The notes under the pieces are model-generated. The model was not told the origin of the DNA. It saw only the letters and a program-made list of their open reading frames with translations, and ran no database searches. From the NCBI GenBank assembly GCA_021298935.1, contig JAJTHR010000086.1:1-22131 (forward strand): a stretch of 22,131 nt of DNA, written 5' to 3'. Each line of letters starts with the position of its first letter. Position 1 is the stretch's first letter. Origin of the DNA: Parachlamydia sp. GTDB lineage: Bacteria; Chlamydiota; Chlamydiia; Chlamydiales; Parachlamydiaceae. This document shows positions 6,352 through 14,643 of this stretch, one piece after another. Both the position numbers and the translations under genes were made by a program.

Positions 6352-9330
6352 TTAATTATCTAATCTGAATGATCTAGCTATGTTAAAATTACTTGAAAGA
6401 TTATGAACAACCTGTAAATTCTTTTTAATTAATCCACGAGCTGGTTGATAGAATATCGGTATGACCGGCATCTCATCCCTTAAAAGTTGTTCCGCTTTAA
6501 TTAAATAAGAAGAGCGTTGAAAAGGATTAATTTGCTGTTCGCTCATGCGCAATAAATTTTGATAATCATTATGCTCCCAATGGGCAAAATTAGAAGTGCT
6601 ATATCGAAAATAATTTAACATATACAAGGGATCATCGATATAAGGACTCCAATTGACAAGGCCTAATTGAAAATTTCCTGATGTCATTTGATTAAATAAT
6701 TTATTCCATGGCAAAGCTTGAAGCTCGCATTCCAAATTAAGTGTTTCTTTCAGTTGGGTTTTCAAGCAATTCGCAGTATATTCTCGTATTTCACCCTCTG
6801 TAAAGATTATCGTCAAAGGCTCTAAATCATGCAACGAAATATTCAATTCATTTAGAGCATCATGAAATAACATGTTTGCCTGATTTGGGTTAAATTCAGG
6901 AAATAATGTTTCTTTATTAGGCACTGTTCGTCTATGTAGTAGCGGGGTAAAAGCCGGATTCAAAGGAAGGGTTGCATTAGCTATAATACTCGCTCGATCA
7001 ATTGCATAACTAAAAGCTTCTCTTAGCTTACGGGAATGGAAAGGAGCAGTCGTTGTATTAAAAACTTGCCAACATGCCCAGGAGTTTGGAAAAACAAAAA
7101 TTTCATCCTTTTTTTTGGCATTAAAGTCCGATAAAAAGGTACCAAATGGGTTTCCGATCCAATCCACTTCATCTTTCTGAAATGCGTGGAATGCTTGTGC
7201 AGGCGTTAAATGGATGAGGTTAATTTGATCCCAATAGGCATAGTTGACATCCCAATAAAAAGGGTTCCTAACTAGCTGAAAACCTTGATTAGGTTGATTG
7301 ATTTTTAACTGAAAAGGGCCATTACAAGGATAATTGGATTCATTTTCATAGGTCCATTGCGGCCTTTTCTGATCGATATTACGGTGAATAGGCGAATAAA
7401 TCGTATGAGCTGTCAGTTGTAAAAAATAGGGAGTGGGGTTTTCAAGGTCTACTTTAAGCGTACGATCATCAATGGCATGAACCCCAATACATTCAAGCGG
7501 TACTTTTCCCTGCTTGGCTTTCATTGCGTTTTTAATGGGGTGAAAAATTTCAGCAAAAGATGTTTTAAAATCGGGTGAAAGAATTTTTTTCCATGCATAT
7601 TCAAAGTCATGCGCCGTAACAATCGTTCCGTCATTCCAAAAGGATTGTCTTAGTTTAAAAACATACTGTCTTGCATTTGCAGAAATTTCAATGGATTGTG
7701 CAACCCCATTGACAACTTGCTCTTTTTCATCGTAACGCATTAAGCCTTCAAAGAGCAAACCAAGGGTATCGGAAGAGATATTATCTCCTCCAATTCTTGG
7801 ATCAAGCGAGACGGGCATGTATTCAACGCCAATCTTTAAAACTTTTTTACCAGTTATTTTCTTTTGCCATTCTCTTAGCTTTTGCTTTAAATTTTTAATA
7901 AAAGAAGCTTGTTTTTCAGCACTCGGTTTGACTAAAACTGCCGTAAAAAAGATCCCCTCAAGAGTGTTTAAAAAACTATAAGTGACATCATGCGATTGAA
8001 AAAAATTCTCTTGAAGAAAAGATGAAATGGTATCGCCGAGAGTACATTCATTCCCTTTGACAAAAATATATAGATTTTCTTGAATTTGCTCATGTTTAAA
8101 GCGAAAATCGACTCCCTTATTTAATTTTTCATGACGATGATCAGCGAAAAATTTATAAAATAAATAAAGTATCTCTTGGTCGATAATCGCTTGTTTTTCA
8201 AGAGGGGAAATTGAGTAAAAAAACTTCTCTAAAATATCAGGATCAGCCTCCTTAAAGGCCCCTTTGAATTTTTCAAGATGCTCTTGCTGTTTTAAAATTA
8301 AGCCCCCATTATAGTCTCTAAATACCCCCATAGCGGATTGAATCAGGGCAACGACTTTTTGACGAGCTAAATTGAAATCTAGGGAACCATTCGATCTTAA
8401 AAAAGCTGAGGTGCGTGGAAGATGAAGAGAAAAAATATGGGCTTCAATGGGGTGGTTGTCCAAATACCTTACAGTCGTCACTCTTTTAGAAATAAATGTA
8501 CATTCAACAAAGCGTTCTTTTAGTGAAAAATGATGAAAAGGAGCCGGGTGCACGAGCACAACCTGAAAGACAATTTCTTTTCCTGTTTGTTCATCAAGAT
8601 TAATGGTTGCCTGAGGCAAATCTTCTAACGAACTAATTTCATTGCTCAATACTAAAATGGTTTTGTAAGTCTCTTCGTCATTCCGTCGCATAAAAGTAGA
8701 AGGAGATAATTTTTGAATGCTATTGCGTACACGCTCTTCTACATTGTTCTTAATTAAAGATTGCTCGTTAAGCGAAAAATTGGACCCATCTTTTTTTTCT
8801 ATTTCGAAATAATGAATTTTAAGATTTTTATTTTGAGATGTATGCTGATAAGAGCTCTCTTTAACCAATCTTGCATCTGGAAATTGTTTTTGAAAGGCTA
8901 GACAAAGATTCTCTTCATCAAACAATTCATATTTATCTGATGCGTTATAGCCAACCAAACATCCAAGAACCGAACGAGTCGAAAAAGGGAATTTTAAGGT
9001 TCCGGGCAGCCAACGAATCTTAACATGCAGATCTTGCGGTGAAAAGGCAATTTTTTGTGCAAGAGTTTTTTGCATCATATGAATGGATAAAAACAAGCTC
9101 GATAAATGGCAAATGTAGCGATGATCCAAGAATTTCTTCGAAGCAAGAAGATAAAATAAATAAAGGTCCTGAACAAAAAATTGATCAGTTGGATGATTAA
9201 ATCGTGACAGCCAACGCCTTGCTTCTTTTTCTACTTCATAAAATGAAGAATGAAAAGATGCCTCGTTTGTAAACCATGCATTAGAGGGGGGCTCAAAAAT
9301 ACTATGTCTCATTTCAAAAGCTAAAGCCAT
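6352..9330 (-). CDS. Fusion protein: unidentified N-terminal region plus OppA/SgrR-like solute-binding domain
   Basis: The 992-residue protein has two halves. Residues ~496-985 form an SBP_bac_5 (family 5 extracellular solute-binding) domain of the peptide-binding OppA type: VLKIGVEYMPVSLDPRI at the start, then FEGLMRYDE, FKLRQSFWNDGTIVTAHDF, LREAFSYAIDRASI and MPVIPIFYQPARG near the end. The N-terminal ~490 residues are soluble and were not confidently recognised. From memory, stretches such as FMRRNDEETYKTILVLSNEI, DLPQATINLDEQ and FRDYNGGLILKQ resemble the N-terminal regulatory region of large NAD-dependent glutamate dehydrogenases, but this is unverified. There is no signal peptide or lipobox, so the binding domain should be cytoplasmic, as in the regulator SgrR, although no helix-turn-helix is seen. 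The ATG at 9330 has no clear ribosome binding site. A downstream ATG (residue 7, MRHSIFEPP) is possible. No ABC permease genes are nearby. It may form an operon with the MATE gene. Confidence 0.75.
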   Translation of the reverse strand: MALAFEMRHSIFEPPSNAWFTNEASFHSSFYEVEKEARRWLSRFNHPTDQFFVQDLYLFYLLASKKFLDHRYICHLSSLFLSIHMMQKTLAQKIAFSPQDLHVKIRWLPGTLKFPFSTRSVLGCLVGYNASDKYELFDEENLCLAFQKQFPDARLVKESSYQHTSQNKNLKIHYFEIEKKDGSNFSLNEQSLIKNNVEERVRNSIQKLSPSTFMRRNDEETYKTILVLSNEISSLEDLPQATINLDEQTGKEIVFQVVLVHPAPFHHFSLKERFVECTFISKRVTTVRYLDNHPIEAHIFSLHLPRTSAFLRSNGSLDFNLARQKVVALIQSAMGVFRDYNGGLILKQQEHLEKFKGAFKEADPDILEKFFYSISPLEKQAIIDQEILYLFYKFFADHRHEKLNKGVDFRFKHEQIQENLYIFVKGNECTLGDTISSFLQENFFQSHDVTYSFLNTLEGIFFTAVLVKPSAEKQASFIKNLKQKLREWQKKITGKKVLKIGVEYMPVSLDPRIGGDNISSDTLGLLFEGLMRYDEKEQVVNGVAQSIEISANARQYVFKLRQSFWNDGTIVTAHDFEYAWKKILSPDFKTSFAEIFHPIKNAMKAKQGKVPLECIGVHAIDDRTLKVDLENPTPYFLQLTAHTIYSPIHRNIDQKRPQWTYENESNYPCNGPFQLKINQPNQGFQLVRNPFYWDVNYAYWDQINLIHLTPAQAFHAFQKDEVDWIGNPFGTFLSDFNAKKKDEIFVFPNSWACWQVFNTTTAPFHSRKLREAFSYAIDRASIIANATLPLNPAFTPLLHRRTVPNKETLFPEFNPNQANMLFHDALNELNISLHDLEPLTIIFTEGEIREYTANCLKTQLKETLNLECELQALPWNKLFNQMTSGNFQLGLVNWSPYIDDPLYMLNYFRYSTSNFAHWEHNDYQNLLRMSEQQINPFQRSSYLIKAEQLLRDEMPVIPIFYQPARGLIKKNLQVVHNLSSNFNIARSFRLDN

Positions 9331-9508
9331 TATATAATACGTCAGTTTTTAAGATTAAATAAATCGTCGTTAAGACGCACTATCATTCAACTGAATCAAA
9401 AAAACTAGGCATGCTGGTGTTTTTTTGCAAGATATTTTTTTTAATTTTTTATAAAGATTCCGTAATTTTTTTTAAAAAACTAGCTCCTGAAGTATTCTAG
9501 AATATATT
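9331..9508. other. AT-rich gap between the SBP-fusion and AGCS genes
   Basis: This 178-bp non-coding stretch follows the AGCS operon and precedes the SBP-fusion gene on the minus strand. It contains poly-A/T runs and a weak inverted repeat, AGTATT (9491-9496) with AATACT (9511-9516), overlapping the AGCS stop. Read on the minus strand, a T6 run follows about a dozen bases later, so it could be a poor terminator. A small hairpin, CGTC/GACG around GTTAA, lies near 9366-9378. No convincing promoter was found. Confidence 0.3.
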
Positions 9509-10924
9509 TTAATACTCGATAGTCAATGGAATTTTTTCTTCTCTTTCTTTTTTTAAAACCTCTAAAAATGAATTTGTTTCTGAAATAACCACACTTGATA
9601 AAGCGCACAAAGCGATTAAATTAGGGAAAGCCATTAGCCCGTTAAAAATATCGGAAATTTTCCAAACGATATCCAATTCCAAAACAGCGCCTGGAATAAT
9701 AACCAGAATAAAGAGGATGCGATAGAACAGCACGCTTTTCAATCCGAAAAGGTATTCCACACATTTTTCACCATAATAAGCCCATCCAAGAAGTGTTGTA
9801 AAGGCAAATAAAATTAAACCAATTGTTACAACATAGCCGCCTCCGGTAAAAACCGATTCGTAAGCGGCGACTGTCATTGAAGCGCCGTTTAATACTTTTC
9901 CGGCTGCGTCCGTTTGGCCGAAAACCCCTGTCACGCCAAGTACTAGGCCGGTCACGCTGCACATAATAATGGTCGCGAGAAAAGAACCGGTCATGGAGAC
10001 GAGGGCTTGCCTGCCGGGCATGTCTGTTTTAGCAGCAGCGGCAGCAATGGAGGCTGTCCCTAAACCTGCTTCGCTGGTCATTAGGCCGCGGCTGACGCCT
10101 ACACGGAGGGCTAGCAAAAGGGTTGAGCCGGCAAAGCCTCCAAAAGCGGCCTGCCCGGTAAAGGCATGCTTGACAATGTTGACAATAACTTCAGGGATGC
10201 TTGCATAGTGATAGACGAGAATGACGCTCGCTCCCCCAATGTAGAAAATAGCCATGAAAGGGACAAGATAGCCTGCCACCTTGCCGATGCTTTTAATCCC
10301 ACCCATAAGGGTCGCGGCTGTCAGCAGCGCCACGGTAATACCTGTCCATAGAGGATCCACATGAAACATTCTTTGCATCACATCTGCAACAGAATTGGCC
10401 TGAAGCATATTGCCCCCGCCTAAGCCGGCAAAGGCGCCAAAAAAGGCAAACGAGCCGGCAAGCCATTTCCAACCTAATCCTTGCTGAATAAAATACATCG
10501 GGCCGCCGCACATTTCACCATGCTCATCGGTGATGCGGTAGCGCACGGCTAAAATAGCTTCGGCATACTTAGTGGCCATGCCTAATAAGGCTGTGACCCA
10601 CATCCAGAAAAGGGCTCCCAGGCCGCCGATTGCAATCGCTGTCGCAACCCCGGCAATGTTGCCGATACCGATGGTGGCTGCCAGGGCAGTCATCAGCGAT
10701 TCAAAGTGGCTGATATCCCCTTTCTCCTCGCTCTTCTCTGCTCTCTTATTGGAACTAAATACAAGTTTCAATGCATAGCCGAGATAACGAAACTGCAGCC
10801 CTTTCAGGGCAAATGTCAAATAAATACCAACGCCTGACAAAAGAATAAGGAGAGGCAACCCCCATACCAAGCTATAAACGATATCCAGAGAGGTCAGCAT
10901 CAAGCTTGTCAAATCACTAAGCAT
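9509..10924 (-). CDS. Sodium:alanine/glycine symporter, AGCS family (second paralogue)
   Basis: This is a polytopic inner-membrane Na+-coupled carrier for small neutral amino acids (alanine, glycine and possibly others). The 471 residues show family signatures: the early GIYLTFALKGLQFRYLGYAL, the GGPMYFIQQGLG loop, the SEAGLGTASIAAAAAKTD block and the GWAYYGEKCVEYLFG motif. It is clearly paralogous to the gene upstream of it on the same strand. Its ATG overlaps that gene's end by 8 bp, and AGGAG (10934-10938) lies 9 nt upstream inside the neighbour, so the two are translationally coupled. GC content is much higher than in the flanking AT-rich genes, suggesting long residence in this genome. 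Exact substrate cannot be read from sequence. Confidence 0.93.
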   Translation of the reverse strand: MLSDLTSLMLTSLDIVYSLVWGLPLLILLSGVGIYLTFALKGLQFRYLGYALKLVFSSNKRAEKSEEKGDISHFESLMTALAATIGIGNIAGVATAIAIGGLGALFWMWVTALLGMATKYAEAILAVRYRITDEHGEMCGGPMYFIQQGLGWKWLAGSFAFFGAFAGLGGGNMLQANSVADVMQRMFHVDPLWTGITVALLTAATLMGGIKSIGKVAGYLVPFMAIFYIGGASVILVYHYASIPEVIVNIVKHAFTGQAAFGGFAGSTLLLALRVGVSRGLMTSEAGLGTASIAAAAAKTDMPGRQALVSMTGSFLATIIMCSVTGLVLGVTGVFGQTDAAGKVLNGASMTVAAYESVFTGGGYVVTIGLILFAFTTLLGWAYYGEKCVEYLFGLKSVLFYRILFILVIIPGAVLELDIVWKISDIFNGLMAFPNLIALCALSSVVISETNSFLEVLKKEREEKIPLTIEY

Positions 10925-12311
10925 CTACTGTTTCTCCTGCATAAACAAGGGGGCTTTTTTCTTTTTGAACAACGAGTAAAAAATCTTCTGTTTCTTGCCT
11001 GATGACTTTAGACAAAGCGATGAGCGCAATTAAATTAGGAACAACCATTAAGCCATTGCTGATATCGGCAAGATACCAGGCCGTGTCCATTTTCAAAGCA
11101 GCGCCGGGAATAACGACTAAAGCAAACAAAATGCGGTAAATTAGGATGGAGCGGCCGCCGAATAAGTACTCGCAGCATTTTTCGCCGTAAAAGCACCAGG
11201 CAAGAACAGTTGTATAGGCAAATAAGATGAGTCCGACTGTGACGATATAGTCTCCGCCCACAATATTTTTATTAAATGCGGCACTGACGAGCGAAGCGCC
11301 GTTCAATAATTCCCCTGTTGAGGACTGCATTCCGATCACTTGCGTGACCGCTAAAACAAGGCCTGACATCGTGCAGACAACAATGGTTGATAGCAGGGCA
11401 CCGGTCATTGTGATGAGCGCTTGCCTTGCCGGCTGATCGGTACGGGCCGCTGCCGCTGCAACTGATGAAATGCCAAGTCCCGCTTCATTTGAAAAGACGC
11501 TTCTTGCCACCCCCATCTGAAGGGCCATCACCATTGTTGAGCCGAGGAATCCTCCGGCTGCCGCCTGCCCATTCCAGGCGCTATGAAAAATTAATTGAAA
11601 AGCTGCAGGAATTTGACTTGCATTCACACCAAGGATGTAAATGGCCGCGCCTATGTACATAAGTGCCATCAAAGGCACTAAAACGCTAGAGACTTGACCA
11701 ATCCACTTGACGCCTCCAAGAACCACGACTGCGGTCAGGGCGCATAAAATGTAGCCGGTCATCCAGGCATCCACCTCCCACACATGGTTGATCGCCTTGG
11801 CAATCGAATTAGTTTGAACCAGATTGCCCGTACTCATGGCGGCAATCATCCCTAATACGGCAAAGATCCCGGCCATCCATTTGAGACCCAGTCCTTTTTC
11901 CATGTAATGCATGGGCCCGCCAGACATTTCTCCCCGGCTGTCTTTATGTCTATATTTTACCGCAAGAAGGGATTCGGCATATTTAGTGGCCATACTTAAG
12001 AGGGCGGTGACCCACATCCAGAAAATAGCGCCCAAGCCGCCAACCGTCACGGCTGTTGCCACACCGACAATCGTTCCTGTCCCTATCGCCCCTGCCAGCG
12101 AGGTCATTAAGGCTTCAAAATGCCCGATGTCCCCTTGAGCTCCTTGCGATTGCCGGGAAAATGCCTGCCTAAAGGCATAGCCAAGATATCTGAATTGAAC
12201 CCCTTTAAGCAAAAGAGTAAGGTAAGCTCCTGTGCCTAAAAGTAATAGAAGCAAGGGAGCACCCCATATCCAGTCTCTCATTCCCTTTAAAAATTGGTCT
12301 AAAAGCTCCAT
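10917..12311 (-). CDS. Sodium:alanine/glycine symporter, AGCS family (first paralogue)
   Basis: The 464-residue protein has the same architecture as the following paralogue: TGAYLTLLLKGVQFRYLGYA, GGPMHYMEKGLG, NEAGLGISSVAAAAARTDQ, FYGEKCCEYLFGG. It would import alanine, glycine or a related amino acid with sodium. The start at 12311 has only a weak ribosome binding site (TGGA about 7-8 nt upstream). It is the first gene of a two-gene operon, and its stop codon lies inside the start region of the second gene (8-bp overlap). Moderate divergence between the paralogues, with differing loop and tail sequences, suggests an old duplication and possibly different substrates. Such carriers fit a host-dependent bacterium that scavenges amino acids. 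Confidence 0.93.
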   Translation of the reverse strand: MELLDQFLKGMRDWIWGAPLLLLLLGTGAYLTLLLKGVQFRYLGYAFRQAFSRQSQGAQGDIGHFEALMTSLAGAIGTGTIVGVATAVTVGGLGAIFWMWVTALLSMATKYAESLLAVKYRHKDSRGEMSGGPMHYMEKGLGLKWMAGIFAVLGMIAAMSTGNLVQTNSIAKAINHVWEVDAWMTGYILCALTAVVVLGGVKWIGQVSSVLVPLMALMYIGAAIYILGVNASQIPAAFQLIFHSAWNGQAAAGGFLGSTMVMALQMGVARSVFSNEAGLGISSVAAAAARTDQPARQALITMTGALLSTIVVCTMSGLVLAVTQVIGMQSSTGELLNGASLVSAAFNKNIVGGDYIVTVGLILFAYTTVLAWCFYGEKCCEYLFGGRSILIYRILFALVVIPGAALKMDTAWYLADISNGLMVVPNLIALIALSKVIRQETEDFLLVVQKEKSPLVYAGETVDA

Positions 12312-12566
12312 ATTTTTTCCACGAAATTGCGGTTAAAAAAATTCAATGCCAAAGAAAATAGCATGGGTTTTCGTTTTAACTCAAGGCGTAATATTCTTTT
12401 TTTTCAATTCAACAACTAAAGTAAATAAAATTTTAAACTATTTATATATTAAGATAAAGTATTTTCAAAAAACTAAAAAAACTTTTTTTAAATCCAATTG
12501 TTTGCTAGTATTTAAAAAATTTTTGAAAGCTCCAAGGATTAGATGTTATAACTTAGGGAGAATGCA
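12312..12566. other. Divergent AT-rich intergenic region
   Basis: This 255-bp region separates the divergently transcribed AGCS operon and the two-gene module. For the minus strand, TTGAGT (complement of 12379-12384) with TATTTT (complement of 12355-12360) and an 18-bp spacer is a weak promoter candidate. For the plus strand, TTGAAA (12523-12528) and TATAAC (12547-12552), also 18 bp apart, are better matches. They would place the start of transcription inside or just before the ribosome binding site, so the real promoter may be further upstream. An 84-codon ORF crossing this region is dominated by poly-A/T codons and was not accepted. Confidence 0.3.
12555..12560 (+). promoter_or_regulatory. 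Ribosome binding site deciding the start at 12567
   Basis: AGGGAG lies 6 nt before the ATG at 12567. A competing ATG at 12562, in a different frame, lies only 1 nt from it, too close to be used. The site therefore selects the reading frame of the 415-residue protein. Confidence 0.6.
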
Positions 12567-13814
12567 ATGCTTTACATATCAGGTAAAAATGAGACTTTGA
12601 ATGATTTAAAGACAAGCGAGGGATTTGAGGGGTCAATTAATGAATACGAGCAAAAATTTAACCAGCTTAATCATCAATTGGATTTAAAAACTACAAATTT
12701 AAATCAGAGCCTGCCTTCTTATACCCCTGTTTTCCCGGTTTTGCAATCAGTTCTAATGGACCCCCATCGCATATCTATTGCTCAAGAGATTGCTAAGTTT
12801 ACAACCTCTGAGCGAGAAACGCTTCGAGGAATGCAGGAGCATGACATTGAACTTCCAGCTATCCTTGCTACCAAAAAAATCGTAACTGAGTATGCCTCCC
12901 ATCTTTCTTCAATTAGAAAACACCTAGAAGACCCCCTTATTAAATCTCCCTGGAAATTTTGGAATGATAATTTCACTCTTGATTTACTTCCTGACTTAAT
13001 TAGCGAGAGCCTATTCTATAAAGCACATTCAATTCAAAGATCCTTCCTTTTTAACGGATTGACTCAGCTTGAAAAAGATATGGTGACCATGGATGCATTG
13101 CAAATGCAATTATATTCAATTCGCAATCAAAAAAATGCCAAGGCTTTTATGATCAAGCAAAATTTACAAAAGCAAATCGCTCAACTTGCCTCTCAAATAA
13201 AAAAACAAGTTTTCCCAAAAATTCAGGATGAATTATCAAGTCATTTAAATGGCTGCTACACTGCTGATCAACTTAAAAAATTGTCACGCACCTCTTATGG
13301 GGAGAGAATGGCCAGAAAAGGGAAAATGAAAACCACCTATTTGGATCTTTCCTCAAAAACAGGGCTGCACGGAATGAGAGAAGCCATTCCCTTATTTAAA
13401 AATATAGGGACGTTTGCCGGCAAAACTGCCACATGCATTAATTGGGCCTCATTGGGATATGATTGCCTAGATGCTGCTCTTAGCAATGATTTAGAACGAT
13501 CCATTCGTATTGCCATGTCTGGAACTGCAGGAATGTATGCCGGTTATCATGTTACTGCGTACCTCATAGGTTTTGCAGGAACAACTTTTCTTGTTAGTAC
13601 TCCAATTGGCTGGGCGGTAGTTATTATTGGAGCCCTTGGAGCTGGGAAATTAGTTTGTGATAATGTCATCACATTTAGTGATTGCATGTTAAGTGGCACA
13701 GTTAGTCGTCTAAAAGAAAATTCAACTGTAAAAAGCATAATAGAATTTTTTCTTTCATCAATAGAGCAAATTAGCGAAAGCTTTATTGATGAAAAACAAT
13801 ATGTTATTTATTAA
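12567..13814 (+). CDS. Putative membrane-active toxin or secreted effector (module copy A)
   Basis: The 415-residue protein was not recognised. Residues 1-162 are soluble. Residues 163-240 are helical and rich in Gln/Lys (QLEKDMVTMDALQMQL onward). Residues 240-313 carry the conserved SRTSYGERMARKGKMKTTYL and TFAGKTATCINWASLGYDC stretches. Residues ~314-362 form a bilobed Gly/Ala-rich hydrophobic segment (AMSGTAGMYAGYHVTAYLIG and STPIGWAVVIIGALGAG), and a charged tail ends in FIDEKQYVIY. There is no signal peptide. A late hydrophobic hairpin followed at once by a multi-spanning membrane protein gene (19 nt away) recalls pore-forming bacteriocins with membrane-bound immunity proteins. Alternatively it is an inclusion-membrane-type (Inc-like) effector, since those carry bilobed hydrophobic domains. 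A partial second copy lies at 15025-15807. Residues 163-322 are almost identical between copies and the C-terminal tip is diverged, as in polymorphic toxins. Function is inferred only. Confidence 0.55.
   Translation: MLYISGKNETLNDLKTSEGFEGSINEYEQKFNQLNHQLDLKTTNLNQSLPSYTPVFPVLQSVLMDPHRISIAQEIAKFTTSERETLRGMQEHDIELPAILATKKIVTEYASHLSSIRKHLEDPLIKSPWKFWNDNFTLDLLPDLISESLFYKAHSIQRSFLFNGLTQLEKDMVTMDALQMQLYSIRNQKNAKAFMIKQNLQKQIAQLASQIKKQVFPKIQDELSSHLNGCYTADQLKKLSRTSYGERMARKGKMKTTYLDLSSKTGLHGMREAIPLFKNIGTFAGKTATCINWASLGYDCLDAALSNDLERSIRIAMSGTAGMYAGYHVTAYLIGFAGTTFLVSTPIGWAVVIIGALGAGKLVCDNVITFSDCMLSGTVSRLKENSTVKSIIEFFLSSIEQISESFIDEKQYVIY
13053..13534 (+). repeat. 482-bp direct repeat, copy A (conserved core of the module)
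   Basis: This stretch is matched by 15025-15506 without gaps at roughly 94% identity by eye. Similarity begins abruptly at AACGG: the bases before it are unrelated, belonging to the module's own N-terminus here and to an aroG-like sequence in the other copy. It falls sharply after GGAACTGCAGGAAT. The repeat is in frame in both genes and encodes residues 163-322 of this protein. Confidence 0.9.
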
Positions 13815-13832
13815 CAAATAGAGAGGGATTAA

Positions 13833-14543
13833 ATGAGTAAAAATGAAAATTATATCCGGTTGATTAAACCGATTATAGACTATACCTTACTAAATTATAA
13901 CTCAATTTTTTTACAGTTAGGTATAATTTCAATAGGTGTCATATTTGAGCTTTTTATTTTAACTGCACTAAGGTGGCTGAACAATATTGATGTTTTCAGG
14001 AATAAACTTTCAGAAGAACTTTTAATTTTTTTTAGTTTGTTTACATTTCTAGTGTCATTAACTTTTATTGTCGCGAACATTTCAGCATTTTTTTATTGGT
14101 ATTGTGCAAAAAAAAGGGGGGGTACTGGAACTTTTTCTGAAACTTGCAATTCCCTTTTGTGGACTGTATTATATACGTTTATTTGCATAAGATCATGTTA
14201 TACATTAATATTTATCGGTGTTATTTTAAAATCTTTTTTAATAGCCCTTTTCTCACTATTTGGTTTAATAGGAACTTTAATTTTTGGTATTGTTAAAATG
14301 AGCATTCAGACTGCTAAGATAAATAAATTTCATTCAGACAGAGGGACAAATGTATTTTTATTAGGAACTATTCTTCAATTACCTTTCATATTTGCAATAT
14401 ATGTGCTCGTTGATACATATACAGAAAATTTTATAAGATTTTTATTGCCCTTGACTGCTCAACTGACAACCACGGTTTTAGCTTTGTTTATTGGAATAAA
14501 AATATTGAAAAAGTTTGGTACTAAAATTGAAATAAAATCTTGA
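13833..14543 (+). CDS. Polytopic membrane protein, candidate immunity/partner protein (module copy A)
   Basis: The 236-residue protein has about six hydrophobic segments (roughly 24-48, 62-90, 108-126, 127-158, 184-206 and 210-232), with polar loops including CAKKRGGTGTFSETC and KMSIQTAKINKFHSDRGTN. There is no signal peptide and no recognised family. It starts 19 nt after the preceding gene behind GAGGG (13823-13827), so the two are surely co-transcribed. The same gene order recurs at 15825, where the loops FGIVKMSIQTAKIN and FHSDRGTNVFL are conserved while the membrane segments differ. The close pairing with a protein bearing a hydrophobic hairpin, and the parallel divergence of both partners, suggest immunity to a pore-former. 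A role as partner membrane effector is the alternative. Confidence 0.6.
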   Translation: MSKNENYIRLIKPIIDYTLLNYNSIFLQLGIISIGVIFELFILTALRWLNNIDVFRNKLSEELLIFFSLFTFLVSLTFIVANISAFFYWYCAKKRGGTGTFSETCNSLLWTVLYTFICIRSCYTLIFIGVILKSFLIALFSLFGLIGTLIFGIVKMSIQTAKINKFHSDRGTNVFLLGTILQLPFIFAIYVLVDTYTENFIRFLLPLTAQLTTTVLALFIGIKILKKFGTKIEIKS

Positions 14544-14643
14544 TGTCTAAAGTTAATGAGTTTCTCTTGAATAAGGCTCAATCTCTTTAAGAAAAATCAA
14601 GCCTTTGATAGAGTGTTGGCAAACGATAACAATTTTTTAGATA

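Noticed and set aside
9969..10208. Short plus-strand ORFs within the AGCS genes
   Set aside because: Ala/Pro-rich translations arising from the antisense of GC-rich transporter codons; no independent support.
12346..12600. 84-codon plus-strand ORF before the module copy A gene
   Set aside because: It consists mostly of Lys/Phe/Asn/Ile codons from A/T runs, overlaps the better supported start at 12567 in another frame, and has no ribosome binding site.
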